64,000 nt of DNA, taken from positions 49,219 to 113,218 of the forward strand of contig NZ_JAEVFI010000010.1 of assembly GCF_019303495.1 (NCBI RefSeq), read 5' to 3'. The notes under the pieces were generated by a model. That model was not told the DNA's origin and did not search any database. It saw only the letters and a list, made by a program, of their open reading frames with translations. Made by a program: the position numbers and the translations under genes. Origin of the DNA: Streptomyces sp. JJ66. GTDB taxonomy: Bacteria > Actinomycetota > Actinomycetes > Streptomycetales > Streptomycetaceae. Of the stretch, positions 33,418 to 42,018 are shown one piece after another. The first letter of the stretch is position 1. Each line of letters opens with the position of its first letter.

Positions 33418-34350
33418 CTACGCGGGCCAGTGTGGGGGACGGCGCAGGGTGGGCGGGAGGCGGGTGTTCGGGTTGCCGTGCGCGGCGTTCAGCTGGGGCT
33501 GGGTGAGGAACAGCGCTCCGGTCAGGTCGGCGTCGGCGAGCCGGGCGTCTCGGAGGTCGGCGCCGAGAAAGTCGGCGGTGCGCAGGTCGGCGCCGGTGAG
33601 GTCGGCGCCGATGAGGTACGCGTTGCGCAGGCATGCGCCGCGCAGCCGGGCTTGGCGGAGCTGGGCGCCCATCAGGTCGGCGTTCGCGTGGTCGCGTTTG
33701 CGGCCCGGCACGCTCGCGCGGGCCAGGTCGCTGGTGCGGCGCAGCAGGGTGCCGGTGCGGCGGCGCACGCTGGAGACGTCGAGGGTGGCGAGGGTTGCCG
33801 CGTCGGACTCGGTGTGGGCCGTGACCATCGCATGAGTGCGCGCGAGGTCGGCGTACAGCGGCCGTGCGGCGGGCAGGGTGAGGGCCTGCGACAGGTGCCA
33901 CAGCAGCTCGTGGAGTTGACGCATCACCGGGAAGACGTCGAACATCGCGCGGGCCGTGTCCGGGGCGGTACGCCAGCTGACGCCGCCGAAGGTGACCTGT
34001 GAGACCTGCTGGCCCGCGCCGAAGCAGTCGAACACCGTGCAGCCCCGGTAGCCGGTGTCACGGAGGCGGGCGTGGACGCCGCAGCCGTAGTCGGCGCGCA
34101 GGTTGCCGCACGGGTCGCCGCCGCGCTTGGTGGCGGGGAAGTCGGCGGAGGCGGCGAAGGGCAGGGCGACGCAGCACAGGGCGAAGCAGCGCGAACAGTC
34201 GGCGTGCAGCTCCGGGACGGAGGCCGGGACCGGAGCCGTGTCCGCGTCCGGGGTCGGTGTGGGGGCCGGGGGCAACGGGGCTCCTGGGGTCGGGCGTGCG
34301 GGGGATGGCGGTGAGCGGGGCCGCACGCCCGGGCACCGCCGCTCGGGCAC
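33418..34350 (-). CDS. Pentapeptide-repeat protein with Cys-rich N-domain
   Basis: About 310 residues. A Pro/Ala-rich start (uncertain) leads to a Cys-rich segment, [18 protein letters not shown], followed by [20 protein letters not shown] and [15 protein letters not shown]. This Cys pattern resembles metal-binding proteins. The C-terminal third is a short run of pentapeptide repeats ([20 protein letters not shown] and later [20 protein letters not shown]). The repeats form a quadrilateral beta helix. Known as a recurring Streptomyces architecture; function not established. GTG 34350, GTG 34326 and TTG 34368 are all possible starts. Divergent from the SpoU methyltransferase. Confidence 0.82.
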   Translation of the reverse strand: MPERRCPGVRPRSPPSPARPTPGAPLPPAPTPTPDADTAPVPASVPELHADCSRCFALCCVALPFAASADFPATKRGGDPCGNLRADYGCGVHARLRDTGYRGCTVFDCFGAGQQVSQVTFGGVSWRTAPDTARAMFDVFPVMRQLHELLWHLSQALTLPAARPLYADLARTHAMVTAHTESDAATLATLDVSSVRRRTGTLLRRTSDLARASVPGRKRDHANADLMGAQLRQARLRGACLRNAYLIGADLTGADLRTADFLGADLRDARLADADLTGALFLTQPQLNAAHGNPNTRLPPTLRRPPHWPA

Positions 34351-34442
34351 CCCGCGGCCGGGGGACAACGCTCAGGCTCGCCCCGGCAAGGGTACGCCTG
34401 GCCGCGCACCCGGTGACGCTGGCTTCCGCCTACGCTGGGCAG

Positions 34443-35261
34443 GTGACCAGCGAGGACGGGCTGACCGGGGACGACGAGCTGACCGGGGACGACGGGCTGA
34501 GCACCGACCACGTGGCGGAGCGGGAGGTGCTGCGGGCGTGGCGGCGTACCGCGGCCGAGGCGGTGTTGCTCGACGGGTTTCACGCCGTCAAGCACGCCCT
34601 GCGATTCGGGGCCGACGTCTCCCACGTGCTCACCCGGGACCGGGCCGCGCTGGGGGCACTGGCCGGGGAGCTGGCCCCGGATGTGGTGGGGGAGCTGGCG
34701 GGCCGCGCGGTGGAGGTGGCCGATGCCGTGCTGCGCGAGCTGGTGCCGCGCGCGCACCCGACCGGGGTCGCCGCGCTCGCCGCCCGCCGGGACCGCGCCG
34801 TCAACCTGGCCGCGCTCACCGCCGTGCCGCGCCGCGCGCCCGTCATCGTGCTGGAGGACCCGCGCAACCTCGGCAACGTCGGCGCTGTCGTCCGCCTCGC
34901 CGCCGGGCTGGGCGCGACCGGCGTCGTCACCACCGGCACGGCCGACCCCTGGCATCCGAACGCGGTGCGCGGCGGCGCGGGCCTGCACTACGCCACCGCC
35001 GTCGAACGCGTCACCCTGGGCAGCCTGCCGCCCGGCCCGCTGTACGTCCTCGATCCCGAGGGCGCCGACCTGCGCACGGTCACCCTGCCCGACGACGCCG
35101 TGCTCGCCTTCGGCACCGAACGCCACGGCGTCTCGGCGGCCCTGAAAGCGCGCGCCGACCACACCCTGCGGCTGCCGATGCACCCGTCCGTCTCCAGCTA
35201 CAACCTCGCCACCAGCACCGCGATGACCCTCTACCACTGGACCCTGACCCGCACCGCCTGA
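34443..35261 (+). CDS. SpoU/TrmH-family RNA 2'-O-methyltransferase
   Basis: A 272-residue SAM-dependent RNA methyltransferase with the trefoil-knot fold. Motif 1 is VLEDPRNLGNVGAVVRLAAG (Asn/Arg catalytic), motif 2 LAFGTERHGVSAAL, and motif 3 LPMHPSVSSYNLATSTAMTL. A substrate-binding N-domain precedes (HAVKHALRFGADVSHVLTRD). It probably modifies tRNA or rRNA; the position cannot be read from sequence. GTG at 34443 is chosen; codons 3-17 contain a short repeated acidic motif (LTGDDELTGDDGLS). Longer frames to 33999 run through the divergent gene. Confidence 0.92.
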   Translation: MTSEDGLTGDDELTGDDGLSTDHVAEREVLRAWRRTAAEAVLLDGFHAVKHALRFGADVSHVLTRDRAALGALAGELAPDVVGELAGRAVEVADAVLRELVPRAHPTGVAALAARRDRAVNLAALTAVPRRAPVIVLEDPRNLGNVGAVVRLAAGLGATGVVTTGTADPWHPNAVRGGAGLHYATAVERVTLGSLPPGPLYVLDPEGADLRTVTLPDDAVLAFGTERHGVSAALKARADHTLRLPMHPSVSSYNLATSTAMTLYHWTLTRTA

Positions 35262-35389
35262 CGTCCGCTTCGCCTGTCCCTGCCTGCTGCTCGGCGGTTG
35301 TCAGGACCGCCTGGCAGACTGAGAACGCTGGCGCGTGGCGGGCCTGCGGCCTGGGCCGTACGGTCCACCCGGGTCGAGCAGACGTGGCC

Positions 35390-35417
35390 CTGACGGGCGC
35401 GGAGTGGCGCCCGTCAG
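35390..35417. terminator. Bidirectional hairpin between SpoU gene and paaN
   Basis: TGACGGGCGC (35391-35400) pairs with GCGCCCGTCA (35407-35416) around a 6-base loop. A third copy of the right arm follows at about 35423-35432. It sits between two convergent genes and could terminate both. Confidence 0.7.
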
Positions 35418-35452
35418 AGGTGGCGCCCGTCAGGGGTGGTGGCAGGGCGGGG

Positions 35453-37147
35453 TTACGCCTGGCGGCGGACTTCGATGGTGCGGAAGCGGGGGGTGACGAA
35501 GGCGGCGTCGCACAGGGTGGCGTTGGCTGAGGGGTTGCCGCCGGAGCCGTGGAAGTCGGAGAACGCCGCCGTCTGGTTGACGTAGACGCCGCCGGTGAGG
35601 TTGAGGGAGAGCTGGGCGCACTCCTCCAGGCAGGCGTCCTCCACCAGGCGTTCGACCTCGGCGTCGGTGGTGTAGGCGCCGACCGTCATCGCGCCCTTGG
35701 TGCGCAGGGTGCGGCGCAGCAGGGTGACGGCGTCGGCGGTGGAGTCCACGGCGATGGCGAAGGAGACCGGGCCGAAGCACTCGCTGAGGCAGGCGGACTC
35801 CGCCTCCGGTTTCGCGCCGTCCAGCGTGACCAGCGCGGGGGTGCGGACGGTGGCGCCGGGGAACTCCGGGTGTTCGACGGCGCGGGAGGCCAGGGCCACC
35901 TCGCCGAGCGCGGGCGCCCCGTCCAGCCGGGCGGCCACGTCGGAGTTCACGAGCGCGCCCAGCAGCGCCGTGGCCCGGGCGTCGTCGCCGAGCAGCTTGT
36001 CGATGGCGGCGGCGAGGTCGGCCACCACCTCGTCGTAGGACTTGCGGCCCGCGTCGGTGTCGATGCCGTCGCGCGGGATCAGCAGGTTCTGCGGCGTGGT
36101 GCACATCTGGCCGCTGTAGAGGGAGAGGGAGAACGCGAGGTTGCCGAGCATGCCGCGGTAGTCGTCGGTGGAGTCGATGACGATCGTATTGACCCCGGCC
36201 TTCTCGGTGAACACCTGCGCCTGGCGGGCGTGGGCCTCCAGCCACTCGCCGAAGGCGGTGGAGCCGGTGTAGTCGATGACGCGGATCTCCTCGCGCACGG
36301 CGAGCGTCTTGGCGATGCCCTCGCCGGGGTGTTCGGCGGCGAGGGCCACCAGGTTCGGGTCGAAGCCCGCCTCGGCCAGCGTCTCGCGGGCGAGACGCAC
36401 CGTCAGCGCGAGCGGCAGGACGGCGCGCGGGTGCGGCTTGACGAGGACCGGGTTGCCGGTGGCCAGCGAGGCGAACAGGCCCGGGTAGCCGTTCCAGGTG
36501 GGGAAGGTGTTGCAGCCGATGGCCAGCGCGATGCCGCGCGGGACGGCGGTGAACTCCTTCGTCAGCTCCAGCGGGTCCCGCTTGCCCTGCGGCTTGGTCC
36601 AGCGGACGGCGGCGGCCGGGGTGCGGGTCTGCTCGGCGTAGGCGTAGGCGACGGCCTCCAGGCCCCGGTCCTGCGCGTGCGGGCCGCCGGCCTGCATGGC
36701 CATCAGGTACGCCTGCCCGCTGGTGTGCATGACGGCCCGCGCGAAGGCGTGGGTGCGGGCGTTGATCCGGGCCAGGATCTCCAGGCAGAGCGCGGCCCGG
36801 GCCTCGGGACCGGCGTCGCGCCACTCGGGCAGCGCGGCGCGCATCGCGGGCAGCAGCACGTCCACGTCGGCGTGCGGGTACTCGATGCCCAGTTCGATGC
36901 CGTATGGCGAGATCTCGCCGCCCGTCCACCCGTCGGTCCCGGGCTGGTCCAGCTCGAAGCGGGTGCCGCGCAGCGCGTCGAACGCCGCCTGGCCGCCGTC
37001 GGCGCTCAGCGAGCCGTCCTCGCCGTACGCCTTCGGGTGCTCCGGGTGGGGCGACCAGTGCTCGCGGGTACGGATGGCCCGCAGGGCCTGGTCGAGGGTG
37101 GGGCGGTGCTTGTCGATCAGCTGCCGGGCGGTCAGCGCGGGCGTCAT
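35453..37147 (-). CDS. paaN: PaaN-type aldehyde dehydrogenase, phenylacetate pathway
   Basis: A 564-residue aldehyde-dehydrogenase-fold protein of the standalone PaaN type. Landmarks are TARQLIDKHRPTLDQALRAI at the start, GNPVLVKPHPRAVLPLALTV for cofactor binding, and SLYSGQMCTTPQNLLIPRDG with the catalytic Cys. In phenylacetate degradation PaaN-type enzymes act on ring-opened CoA intermediates; the standalone actinobacterial form lacks the hydratase domain of E. coli PaaZ. It is divergent from a 3-hydroxyacyl-CoA dehydrogenase, with a TetR-type operator between. Confidence 0.92.
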   Translation of the reverse strand: MTPALTARQLIDKHRPTLDQALRAIRTREHWSPHPEHPKAYGEDGSLSADGGQAAFDALRGTRFELDQPGTDGWTGGEISPYGIELGIEYPHADVDVLLPAMRAALPEWRDAGPEARAALCLEILARINARTHAFARAVMHTSGQAYLMAMQAGGPHAQDRGLEAVAYAYAEQTRTPAAAVRWTKPQGKRDPLELTKEFTAVPRGIALAIGCNTFPTWNGYPGLFASLATGNPVLVKPHPRAVLPLALTVRLARETLAEAGFDPNLVALAAEHPGEGIAKTLAVREEIRVIDYTGSTAFGEWLEAHARQAQVFTEKAGVNTIVIDSTDDYRGMLGNLAFSLSLYSGQMCTTPQNLLIPRDGIDTDAGRKSYDEVVADLAAAIDKLLGDDARATALLGALVNSDVAARLDGAPALGEVALASRAVEHPEFPGATVRTPALVTLDGAKPEAESACLSECFGPVSFAIAVDSTADAVTLLRRTLRTKGAMTVGAYTTDAEVERLVEDACLEECAQLSLNLTGGVYVNQTAAFSDFHGSGGNPSANATLCDAAFVTPRFRTIEVRRQA

Positions 37148-37234
37148 CAGGGACCAACTCCTTATCGAGCTGCGTCATCGAGCTGCGTCGAGCTGCTGCG
37201 AGCTGGGCGCGGGCTTGCGGACAGGGCTAGAGTA

Positions 37235-37248
37235 ACCGAACGATCGGT
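37235..37248. promoter_or_regulatory. ACCGA-N4-TCGGT operator, paaN/dehydrogenase intergenic
   Basis: ACCGA-acga-TCGGT is a perfect 5-base inverted repeat with a 4-base spacer. It lies between the divergent paaN and hydroxyacyl-CoA dehydrogenase genes, 19 bases before the latter's ATG. An almost identical 14-mer is found before the bkd operon (40722). It is the likely site of the TetR regulator encoded at 38961. Confidence 0.8.
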
Positions 37249-37266
37249 CGGGACAAGGGGGCTGAA

Positions 37267-38964
37267 ATGGCCAGCGCGGAGCGCACTGCGGACGGTGGAA
37301 CGGCGGCGGGCGGGGCCGCGCGGCCGGACGGGGCGCCCGCCACCGTCGCCGTCGTCGGCACCGGGACGATGGGGCAGGGCATCGCCCAGGTCGCCCTCGT
37401 CGCCGGGCACCGGGTGCGGCTGCACGACGTGGCGCCCGGGCGCGCGGAGCAGGCCGCGGCGGCGATCACCGAGCGGCTGCGGCGGATGGTGGACAAGGGC
37501 CGGATGAGCGCCGGTGACCGCGACGCCGCGCTCGCCCGCCTGCACCCGGCCACCGAGCTGGGCGAGCTGGCCGACGCCGAACTGGTGGTGGAGGCCGTGC
37601 TGGAGGAGCTGGGCGCCAAGCAGCTGCTGTTCGAGGCGCTGGAGACGGTCGTCGGCGCCGAGTGCCTGCTGGCGACGAACACCTCCTCGCTGTCGGTCAC
37701 CGCGATCGCGGGCGCGCTGCGCCGTCCCGGCCGGTTCGCTGGCATGCACTTCTTCAACCCCGCGCCGCTGCTGCCGCTGGTGGAGGTCGTCTCCGGGCAC
37801 GCCACCGACGCCGCCACCGCGGACCGGGTGCACGCGCTGGCGCTCGCCTGGGGCAAGACCCCGGTGCGCTGCACCGACACGCCGGGGTTCATCGTCAACC
37901 GGGTGGCGCGGCCGTTCTACGCCGAGGCGTTCCGCCTGTACGAGGAGCGGGCCGCCGACCCCGCCACCATCGACGCCGTCCTGCGCGAGAGCGGCGGCTT
38001 CCGCATGGGCGCGTTCGAGCTGACCGACCTCATCGGCCAGGACGTCAATGAGGCCGTCACCCACAGCGTGTGGGAGGCGTTCTTCCACGACCCCAAGTTC
38101 ACCCCCTCACTCGCCCAGCGGCGCCTGGTGCAGGCCGGGCGGCTGGGGCGCAAGAGCGGGCACGGCTGGTACGCCTACGGGGACGGGACCGGGGGCGGGG
38201 GGCGGCCCGGGGCCGCCAGCGGCAGCGGCAGGGTTCCGGCCGCGTCGCCGCCCGCTGCGTCGCCGTACCCCGCGCCCTCGCCCGCCCAACCGCCGCGCCC
38301 CCCGCAGCCGCTCACCGCGCCGCCGCAGCCCGCGCCCCGGCAGGTGCGGGTGCACGGCTCACTCGGGCCCGCCGACGCCGTGCCCGCTCTGCTCGCCGAG
38401 GCCGGGGTGAGCGTCGAACACGTAGACGGGCCTGCCGGGCCTGCCGGGCCTGCCGGGCCTGCCGGGCGCGGCGGCCACCTCGACCTGCCCGGCGGCAGTC
38501 GCCTGCTGCTGGCCAGCGGGCACGCGCCCCAGCCCGGCGAGGTGCACTTCGACCTCGCGCTGGACTACCGCACCGCCACCCGCACCGCGCTGGCCTGCGC
38601 CGACACCGTGCCCGAGACCGACCGCGCCGCCGCCGTCGGCCTCTTCCAGGCGCTCGGCAAGCAGGTGAGCGTCATCGCGCCGGTGCCGGGGCTGATCGTC
38701 GCCCGCACGGTCGCGATGCTCGCCGACTTCGCCGCTGACGCCGTGGGGCGCGGCGTCGCCACCGGGGCGGACGTGGACACCGCGATGCGGCTGGGCGTGA
38801 ACTACCCGCGCGGGCCGCTCCAGTGGTGCTGCGACGAGCTGGGCCCGGGGTGGGCCGTGGACGTCCTGCGCGCCCTGCACGCCGCCTACCCGACCGGCCG
38901 GTACGCGCCTTCGCAGGCCCTGGTGCGCTGCTGCGGGCCAACCGGGGGACAATCGTGCCCATGA
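37267..38964 (+). CDS. 3-hydroxyacyl-CoA dehydrogenase (PaaH/PaaC-like), two-domain
   Basis: A 565-residue enzyme oxidising 3-hydroxyacyl-CoA with NAD. The Rossmann motif is VVGTGTMGQGIAQVALVAGH, the catalytic region FAGMHFFNPAPLLPLVEVVS, and the first C-terminal helical domain contains FIVNRVARPFYAEAFRLYEE. A Pro/Ala-rich linker follows (about 315-370), then a region with a 4x GGGCCTGCC repeat coding PAG, and a second 3HCDH-type domain at the end (DTAMRLGVNYPRGPLQW). This long architecture is typical of PaaH/PaaC. Its stop overlaps the TetR start (ATGA). Confidence 0.94.
   Translation: MASAERTADGGTAAGGAARPDGAPATVAVVGTGTMGQGIAQVALVAGHRVRLHDVAPGRAEQAAAAITERLRRMVDKGRMSAGDRDAALARLHPATELGELADAELVVEAVLEELGAKQLLFEALETVVGAECLLATNTSSLSVTAIAGALRRPGRFAGMHFFNPAPLLPLVEVVSGHATDAATADRVHALALAWGKTPVRCTDTPGFIVNRVARPFYAEAFRLYEERAADPATIDAVLRESGGFRMGAFELTDLIGQDVNEAVTHSVWEAFFHDPKFTPSLAQRRLVQAGRLGRKSGHGWYAYGDGTGGGGRPGAASGSGRVPAASPPAASPYPAPSPAQPPRPPQPLTAPPQPAPRQVRVHGSLGPADAVPALLAEAGVSVEHVDGPAGPAGPAGPAGRGGHLDLPGGSRLLLASGHAPQPGEVHFDLALDYRTATRTALACADTVPETDRAAAVGLFQALGKQVSVIAPVPGLIVARTVAMLADFAADAVGRGVATGADVDTAMRLGVNYPRGPLQWCCDELGPGWAVDVLRALHAAYPTGRYAPSQALVRCCGPTGGQSCP
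38428..38463 (+). repeat. Four tandem GGGCCTGCC units in the dehydrogenase gene
   Basis: Four exact 9-base copies in frame code for repeated Pro-Ala-Gly. They lie in the linker before the second C-terminal domain. Such repeats change number by slippage and would alter linker length without shifting frame. Confidence 0.9.
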
Positions 38965-39539
38965 CCCGGCGCGACACCTACACCCGCGACACGCTGCTCG
39001 CGGTCGCCGTGCGGGTGTTCAACGAGCGCGGCTACGACGGCACCTCGATGGAGCACCTGTCGAAGGCGGCCGGGATCTCCAAGTCGTCCATCTACCACCA
39101 CGTGCGCGGCAAGGAGGAACTGCTGCGGCGGGCCGTCACCCGGGCGCTGGACGGGCTGTTCGGCATCCTCGACGAGCCGGGTGCCCGGGACGGCCGCGCC
39201 ATCGACCGGCTGGAGCACGTCGCCCGGCGCACCGCCGAGGTGCTGATGGCCGAGCTGCCCTACGTGACGCTGCTGCTGCGGGTGCACGGCAACACCGCCA
39301 CCGAGCGGTGGGCGCTGGAGCGGCGGCGCGAGTTCGACCAGCGGGTGGCGGAGCTGCTGAAGCGGGCCGCGGCGGAGGGGGACCTGCGGGCCGACGTGGA
39401 CGCGCGGCTCGCGACGCGGCTGCTGTTCGGGATGGTGAACTCCATCGTGGAGTGGTACCGGCCACAGCGGGCGGACAGCTCCGAGGAGGTCGCGCAAGCG
39501 GTGGTGCGGGTGGCGTTCGCGGGCCTGCGGGTGCATTGA
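38961..39539 (+). CDS. TetR-family regulator (PaaR-like)
   Basis: A 192-residue regulator. The N-terminal TetR helix-turn-helix covers residues 5-55 (VRVFNERGYDGTSMEHLSKA, then AGISKSSIYHHVRGKEELL). The ligand domain is helical with LPYVTLLLRVHGNTATERWA. Homologues beside paa genes are called PaaR and respond to phenylacetyl-CoA or related acyl-CoA. ATG at 38961 overlaps the dehydrogenase stop; GTG at 38955 is an alternative. Candidate operators ACCGA-N4-TCGGT lie upstream of the paa pair and of the bkd genes. Confidence 0.92.
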   Translation: MTRRDTYTRDTLLAVAVRVFNERGYDGTSMEHLSKAAGISKSSIYHHVRGKEELLRRAVTRALDGLFGILDEPGARDGRAIDRLEHVARRTAEVLMAELPYVTLLLRVHGNTATERWALERRREFDQRVAELLKRAAAEGDLRADVDARLATRLLFGMVNSIVEWYRPQRADSSEEVAQAVVRVAFAGLRVH

Positions 39540-39632
39540 CAGGGCGCTGCGGACGCTGACGGGGTACGCACGGAAAACGGGGCGGGGCGGGAGGCCCGGC
39601 CCGCCAGCCCGCCTTGCCCAAAAACGCGGCGC

Positions 39633-39668
39633 GGGGCCGTCCGGAGCTGGTGGCTCCTGGACGGCCCC
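39633..39668. terminator. Hairpin between TetR gene and small secreted protein
   Basis: GGGGCCGTCC (39633-39642) pairs with GGACGGCCCC (39659-39668); the loop includes a further GGAGC/GCTCC pairing. It lies between convergent genes and probably ends both transcripts. Confidence 0.75.
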
Positions 39669-39692
39669 GGGCCTGCTTCAGCGGACGAGCGC

Positions 39693-39947
39693 TCAGTCGT
39701 CGTAGTCGACGAAGCTGATGCAGACCGGACCGCCGTAGTTGGCGTTCAGGAGGCCGATCTGCGTGGTGACGGAGTTGCAGTTGCCGACCAGGGTGTTCTT
39801 CTGCTTGAAGACGTTCGTCTCCTCGTACTTGTCGCCGTACTTGTCGCCGTAGTGGTGCTGGGCGCAGGCGGCGGCGGTACCGGCGGAGCCGAGGACGCCG
39901 ACACCGGCGATGGCGACAGCGGCGACGGCCGTACGGATGCGGAACAT
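39693..39947 (-). CDS. Small secreted protein with chaplin-like motif
   Basis: An 84-residue exported protein. The signal peptide runs RIRTAVAAVAIAGVGVLGSA to TAAAC. The mature part has a duplicated YGDKYGDKYEE motif, then VGNCNSVTTQIGLLNANYGG and PVCISFVDYDD. The spacing CNSV-x3-IGLLN-x2-YGG-x2-C is reminiscent of the amyloid-forming chaplin core (GNSVNVVGLLNPAFGN), but total similarity is low. ATG at 39947 follows AGGAGG. Family not firmly recognised; a cell-surface role is inferred. Confidence 0.8.
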   Translation of the reverse strand: MFRIRTAVAAVAIAGVGVLGSAGTAAACAQHHYGDKYGDKYEETNVFKQKNTLVGNCNSVTTQIGLLNANYGGPVCISFVDYDD

Positions 39948-40099
39948 GTTCTCCTCCTGGGGTCGGAAAAAGGGCGAACATCTGAAGTTCAACCCGGTTT
40001 CTGACGGTCCGCACCTTGAGTGCACCATCCGGGGGCCATCCGTGAAGTCCTGTGCTCCAAAAGGATGCTGTCGGTCCGTCGCTCAGGGACGTCCCGGCC

Positions 40100-40609
40100 T
40101 CACGGTTCCGGGTCGAGGTCGGTCTCCTCGAAGACCAGCAGCGTGCGCGTGCTCAGCACCTCCGGAATGGCCTGGATGCGGGTGAGCACCAGTTCGCGCA
40201 GGGCGCGGTTGTCCTCGGTGTGGACCAGCAACAGCACGTCGAAATCGCCGCTGACCAGCGCCATGTGCACCGCGCCGGGCAGCTGCCGCAACTCCTCCTT
40301 CACCGTCCGCCAGGTGTTCTGGACGATCTTCAGCGTCACGTAGGCCGACGCGCCCTGCCCGGCCCGCTCGTGGTCCACCCGGGCGCTGAAGCCCCGGATC
40401 ACCCCGTCCTCGATCAGCCGGTTCACCCGGGCGTAGGCGCCTGTGCGCGAGATGTGCGTCTGCTCGGCCACGGCCCGGATCGACGCCCGGCCGTCGGTCC
40501 GCAGGAGGCGCAGGATCGTGTGGTCCACCTCGTCCAGCGGACGGGCGGGTGGGGGCCGCTCCCCTTCGGGCTCCTCGGGGCTGGGTGCGGCCATCTGTTC
40601 ATCCGCCAT
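40100..40609 (-). CDS. Lrp/AsnC-family regulator (BkdR-like)
   Basis: A 169-residue regulator. A Pro/Glu-rich N-terminus (1-25) precedes the helix-turn-helix (ILRLLRTDGRASIRAVAEQT, then HISRTGAYARVNRLIEDGVI). The RAM effector-binding domain follows with GDFDVLLLVHTEDNRALREL. Lrp-type proteins sense amino acids. Divergence from the branched-chain 2-oxoacid dehydrogenase genes fits BkdR. ATG at 40609 follows GGGGGAGG. A second, TetR-type operator lies in the same intergenic region. Confidence 0.92.
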   Translation of the reverse strand: MADEQMAAPSPEEPEGERPPPARPLDEVDHTILRLLRTDGRASIRAVAEQTHISRTGAYARVNRLIEDGVIRGFSARVDHERAGQGASAYVTLKIVQNTWRTVKEELRQLPGAVHMALVSGDFDVLLLVHTEDNRALRELVLTRIQAIPEVLSTRTLLVFEETDLDPEP

Positions 40610-40721
40610 GCCGTGCGACCTCCCCCTGTTGGACGTTCTGCCGGGACCGGGGTGAATCCGCGGCCGATCGTCCACAGGTTATCCACAGCCTCGCCCCACC
40701 TGTAGCCAGAACGGCGCGCAG

Positions 40722-40735
40722 ACCGAACAATCGGT
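40722..40735. promoter_or_regulatory. ACCGA-N4-TCGGT operator in the lrp/bkd intergenic
   Basis: ACCGA-acaa-TCGGT has the same arms and nearly the same spacer as the site at 37235 (12... of 14 bases identical apart from one or two spacer positions). It lies 75 bases upstream of the first bkd gene. It suggests that the TetR regulator encoded between the two clusters also controls bkd. Confidence 0.75.
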
Positions 40736-40809
40736 AGGGAGAGGGCAACCCCTCCCGCTCTGCCGCCCGCAAGCCTGCCCGCCACCACCCTTACGGAGGT
40801 GTGCTCGAC

Positions 40810-42018
40810 ATGACGGTCCTCGCGCAGCCCGGCGCCTACCGCCCCGTCCCGCCCCCCGCCTGGCGGCCGCGTGCCGAGGCCGCGCCGCTGCTGCCCGACG
40901 AGGAGCCGTACCGGCTGCTGGGCACCGGCGCCGAGCTGGACGCGGCGTTGCTGAAGGAGCTGTACGCGCAGCTCGTGAAGGGCCGCCGCTACAACCAGCA
41001 GGCCACCGCGCTCACCAAGCAGGGCCGCCTCGCGGTGTACCCGTCCTCCACCGGGCAGGAGGCGTGCGAGGTCGCCGCCGCGCTGGCGCTGCGTGAGCAG
41101 GACTGGCTGTTCCCCAGCTACCGCGACACGCTCGCCGCCGTCGCCCGGGGCCTGGACCCGGTGCAGGCCCTCACCCTCCTGCGCGGGGACTGGCACTGCG
41201 GCTACGACCCGCGCGCCACCCGCGTCGCCCCGCTGTCCACCCCGCTGGCCACCCAGCTCCCGCACGCCGTCGGCCTCGCCCACGCCGCCCGGCTGCGCGG
41301 GGACGAGGTGGTGGCCCTCGCCCTGGTGGGCGACGGCGGCACCAGCGAGGGCGACTTCCACGAAGCGCTGAACTTCGCCGCCGTCTGGCAGGCCCCCGTC
41401 GTCTTCCTCGTGCAGAACAACGGCTACGCCATCTCGGTGCCGCTCGCGAAGCAGACGGCCGCGCCGACGCTCGCCCACAAGGCCGTCGGCTACGGCATGC
41501 CGGGCCGCCTGGTGGACGGCAACGACGCCCCGGCCGTGCACGCCGTGCTCACCGAAGCCGTCACCCGGGCCCGGCGCGGCGGCGGGCCGACGCTTGTCGA
41601 GGCGGTCACCTACCGCTTGGACGCCCACACCAACGCCGACGACGCCACCCGCTACCGGGACGACGCGGAGGTGGACGCCTGGCGCGCGCACGACCCGATC
41701 ACCCTGCTGGAGGCCGAGCTGGCCTCCCGCGACCTGCTGGAAGACGGCGGCACCGACCTGCGCGTCACCGCCCGCGACGCCGCCGAGGCCCTGGCCGCCG
41801 ACCTGCGCGCACGCATGCACGCCGAGCCCGTCCTCGACCCCATGGCGCTGTTCGACCACGTGTACGCCGAGCGCACCGGGCAGCTGCGCGAGCAGGCCGA
41901 GCAGCTGCGCGCCGAACTCGCCGCACACGACGACGCCGACGACGCCGATCACGCCCACCACGCCGATCACCCCGATCACCCCGGGACCGCCGACGACGCC
42001 GAAGGAGACGCGCGATGA
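40810..42018 (+). CDS. bkdA: Branched-chain 2-oxoacid dehydrogenase E1 alpha
   Basis: A 402-residue thiamine-diphosphate enzyme subunit that decarboxylates branched-chain 2-oxoacids. The ThDP motif is LVGDGGTSEGDFHEALNFAA ending in VFLVQNN. The phosphorylation-loop-like region includes RLVDGNDAPAVHAVLTEAV. The C-terminal 20 residues are unusual, nearly all Asp, His, Ala and Pro (DADHAHHADHPDHPGTADDA). ATG at 40810 is preferred over GTG at 40801 because GGAGGT abuts the latter. The stop overlaps the next start (ATGA). Acts in the cytosol with E1 beta and E2. Confidence 0.93.
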   Translation: MTVLAQPGAYRPVPPPAWRPRAEAAPLLPDEEPYRLLGTGAELDAALLKELYAQLVKGRRYNQQATALTKQGRLAVYPSSTGQEACEVAAALALREQDWLFPSYRDTLAAVARGLDPVQALTLLRGDWHCGYDPRATRVAPLSTPLATQLPHAVGLAHAARLRGDEVVALALVGDGGTSEGDFHEALNFAAVWQAPVVFLVQNNGYAISVPLAKQTAAPTLAHKAVGYGMPGRLVDGNDAPAVHAVLTEAVTRARRGGGPTLVEAVTYRLDAHTNADDATRYRDDAEVDAWRAHDPITLLEAELASRDLLEDGGTDLRVTARDAAEALAADLRARMHAEPVLDPMALFDHVYAERTGQLREQAEQLRAELAAHDDADDADHAHHADHPDHPGTADDAEGDAR

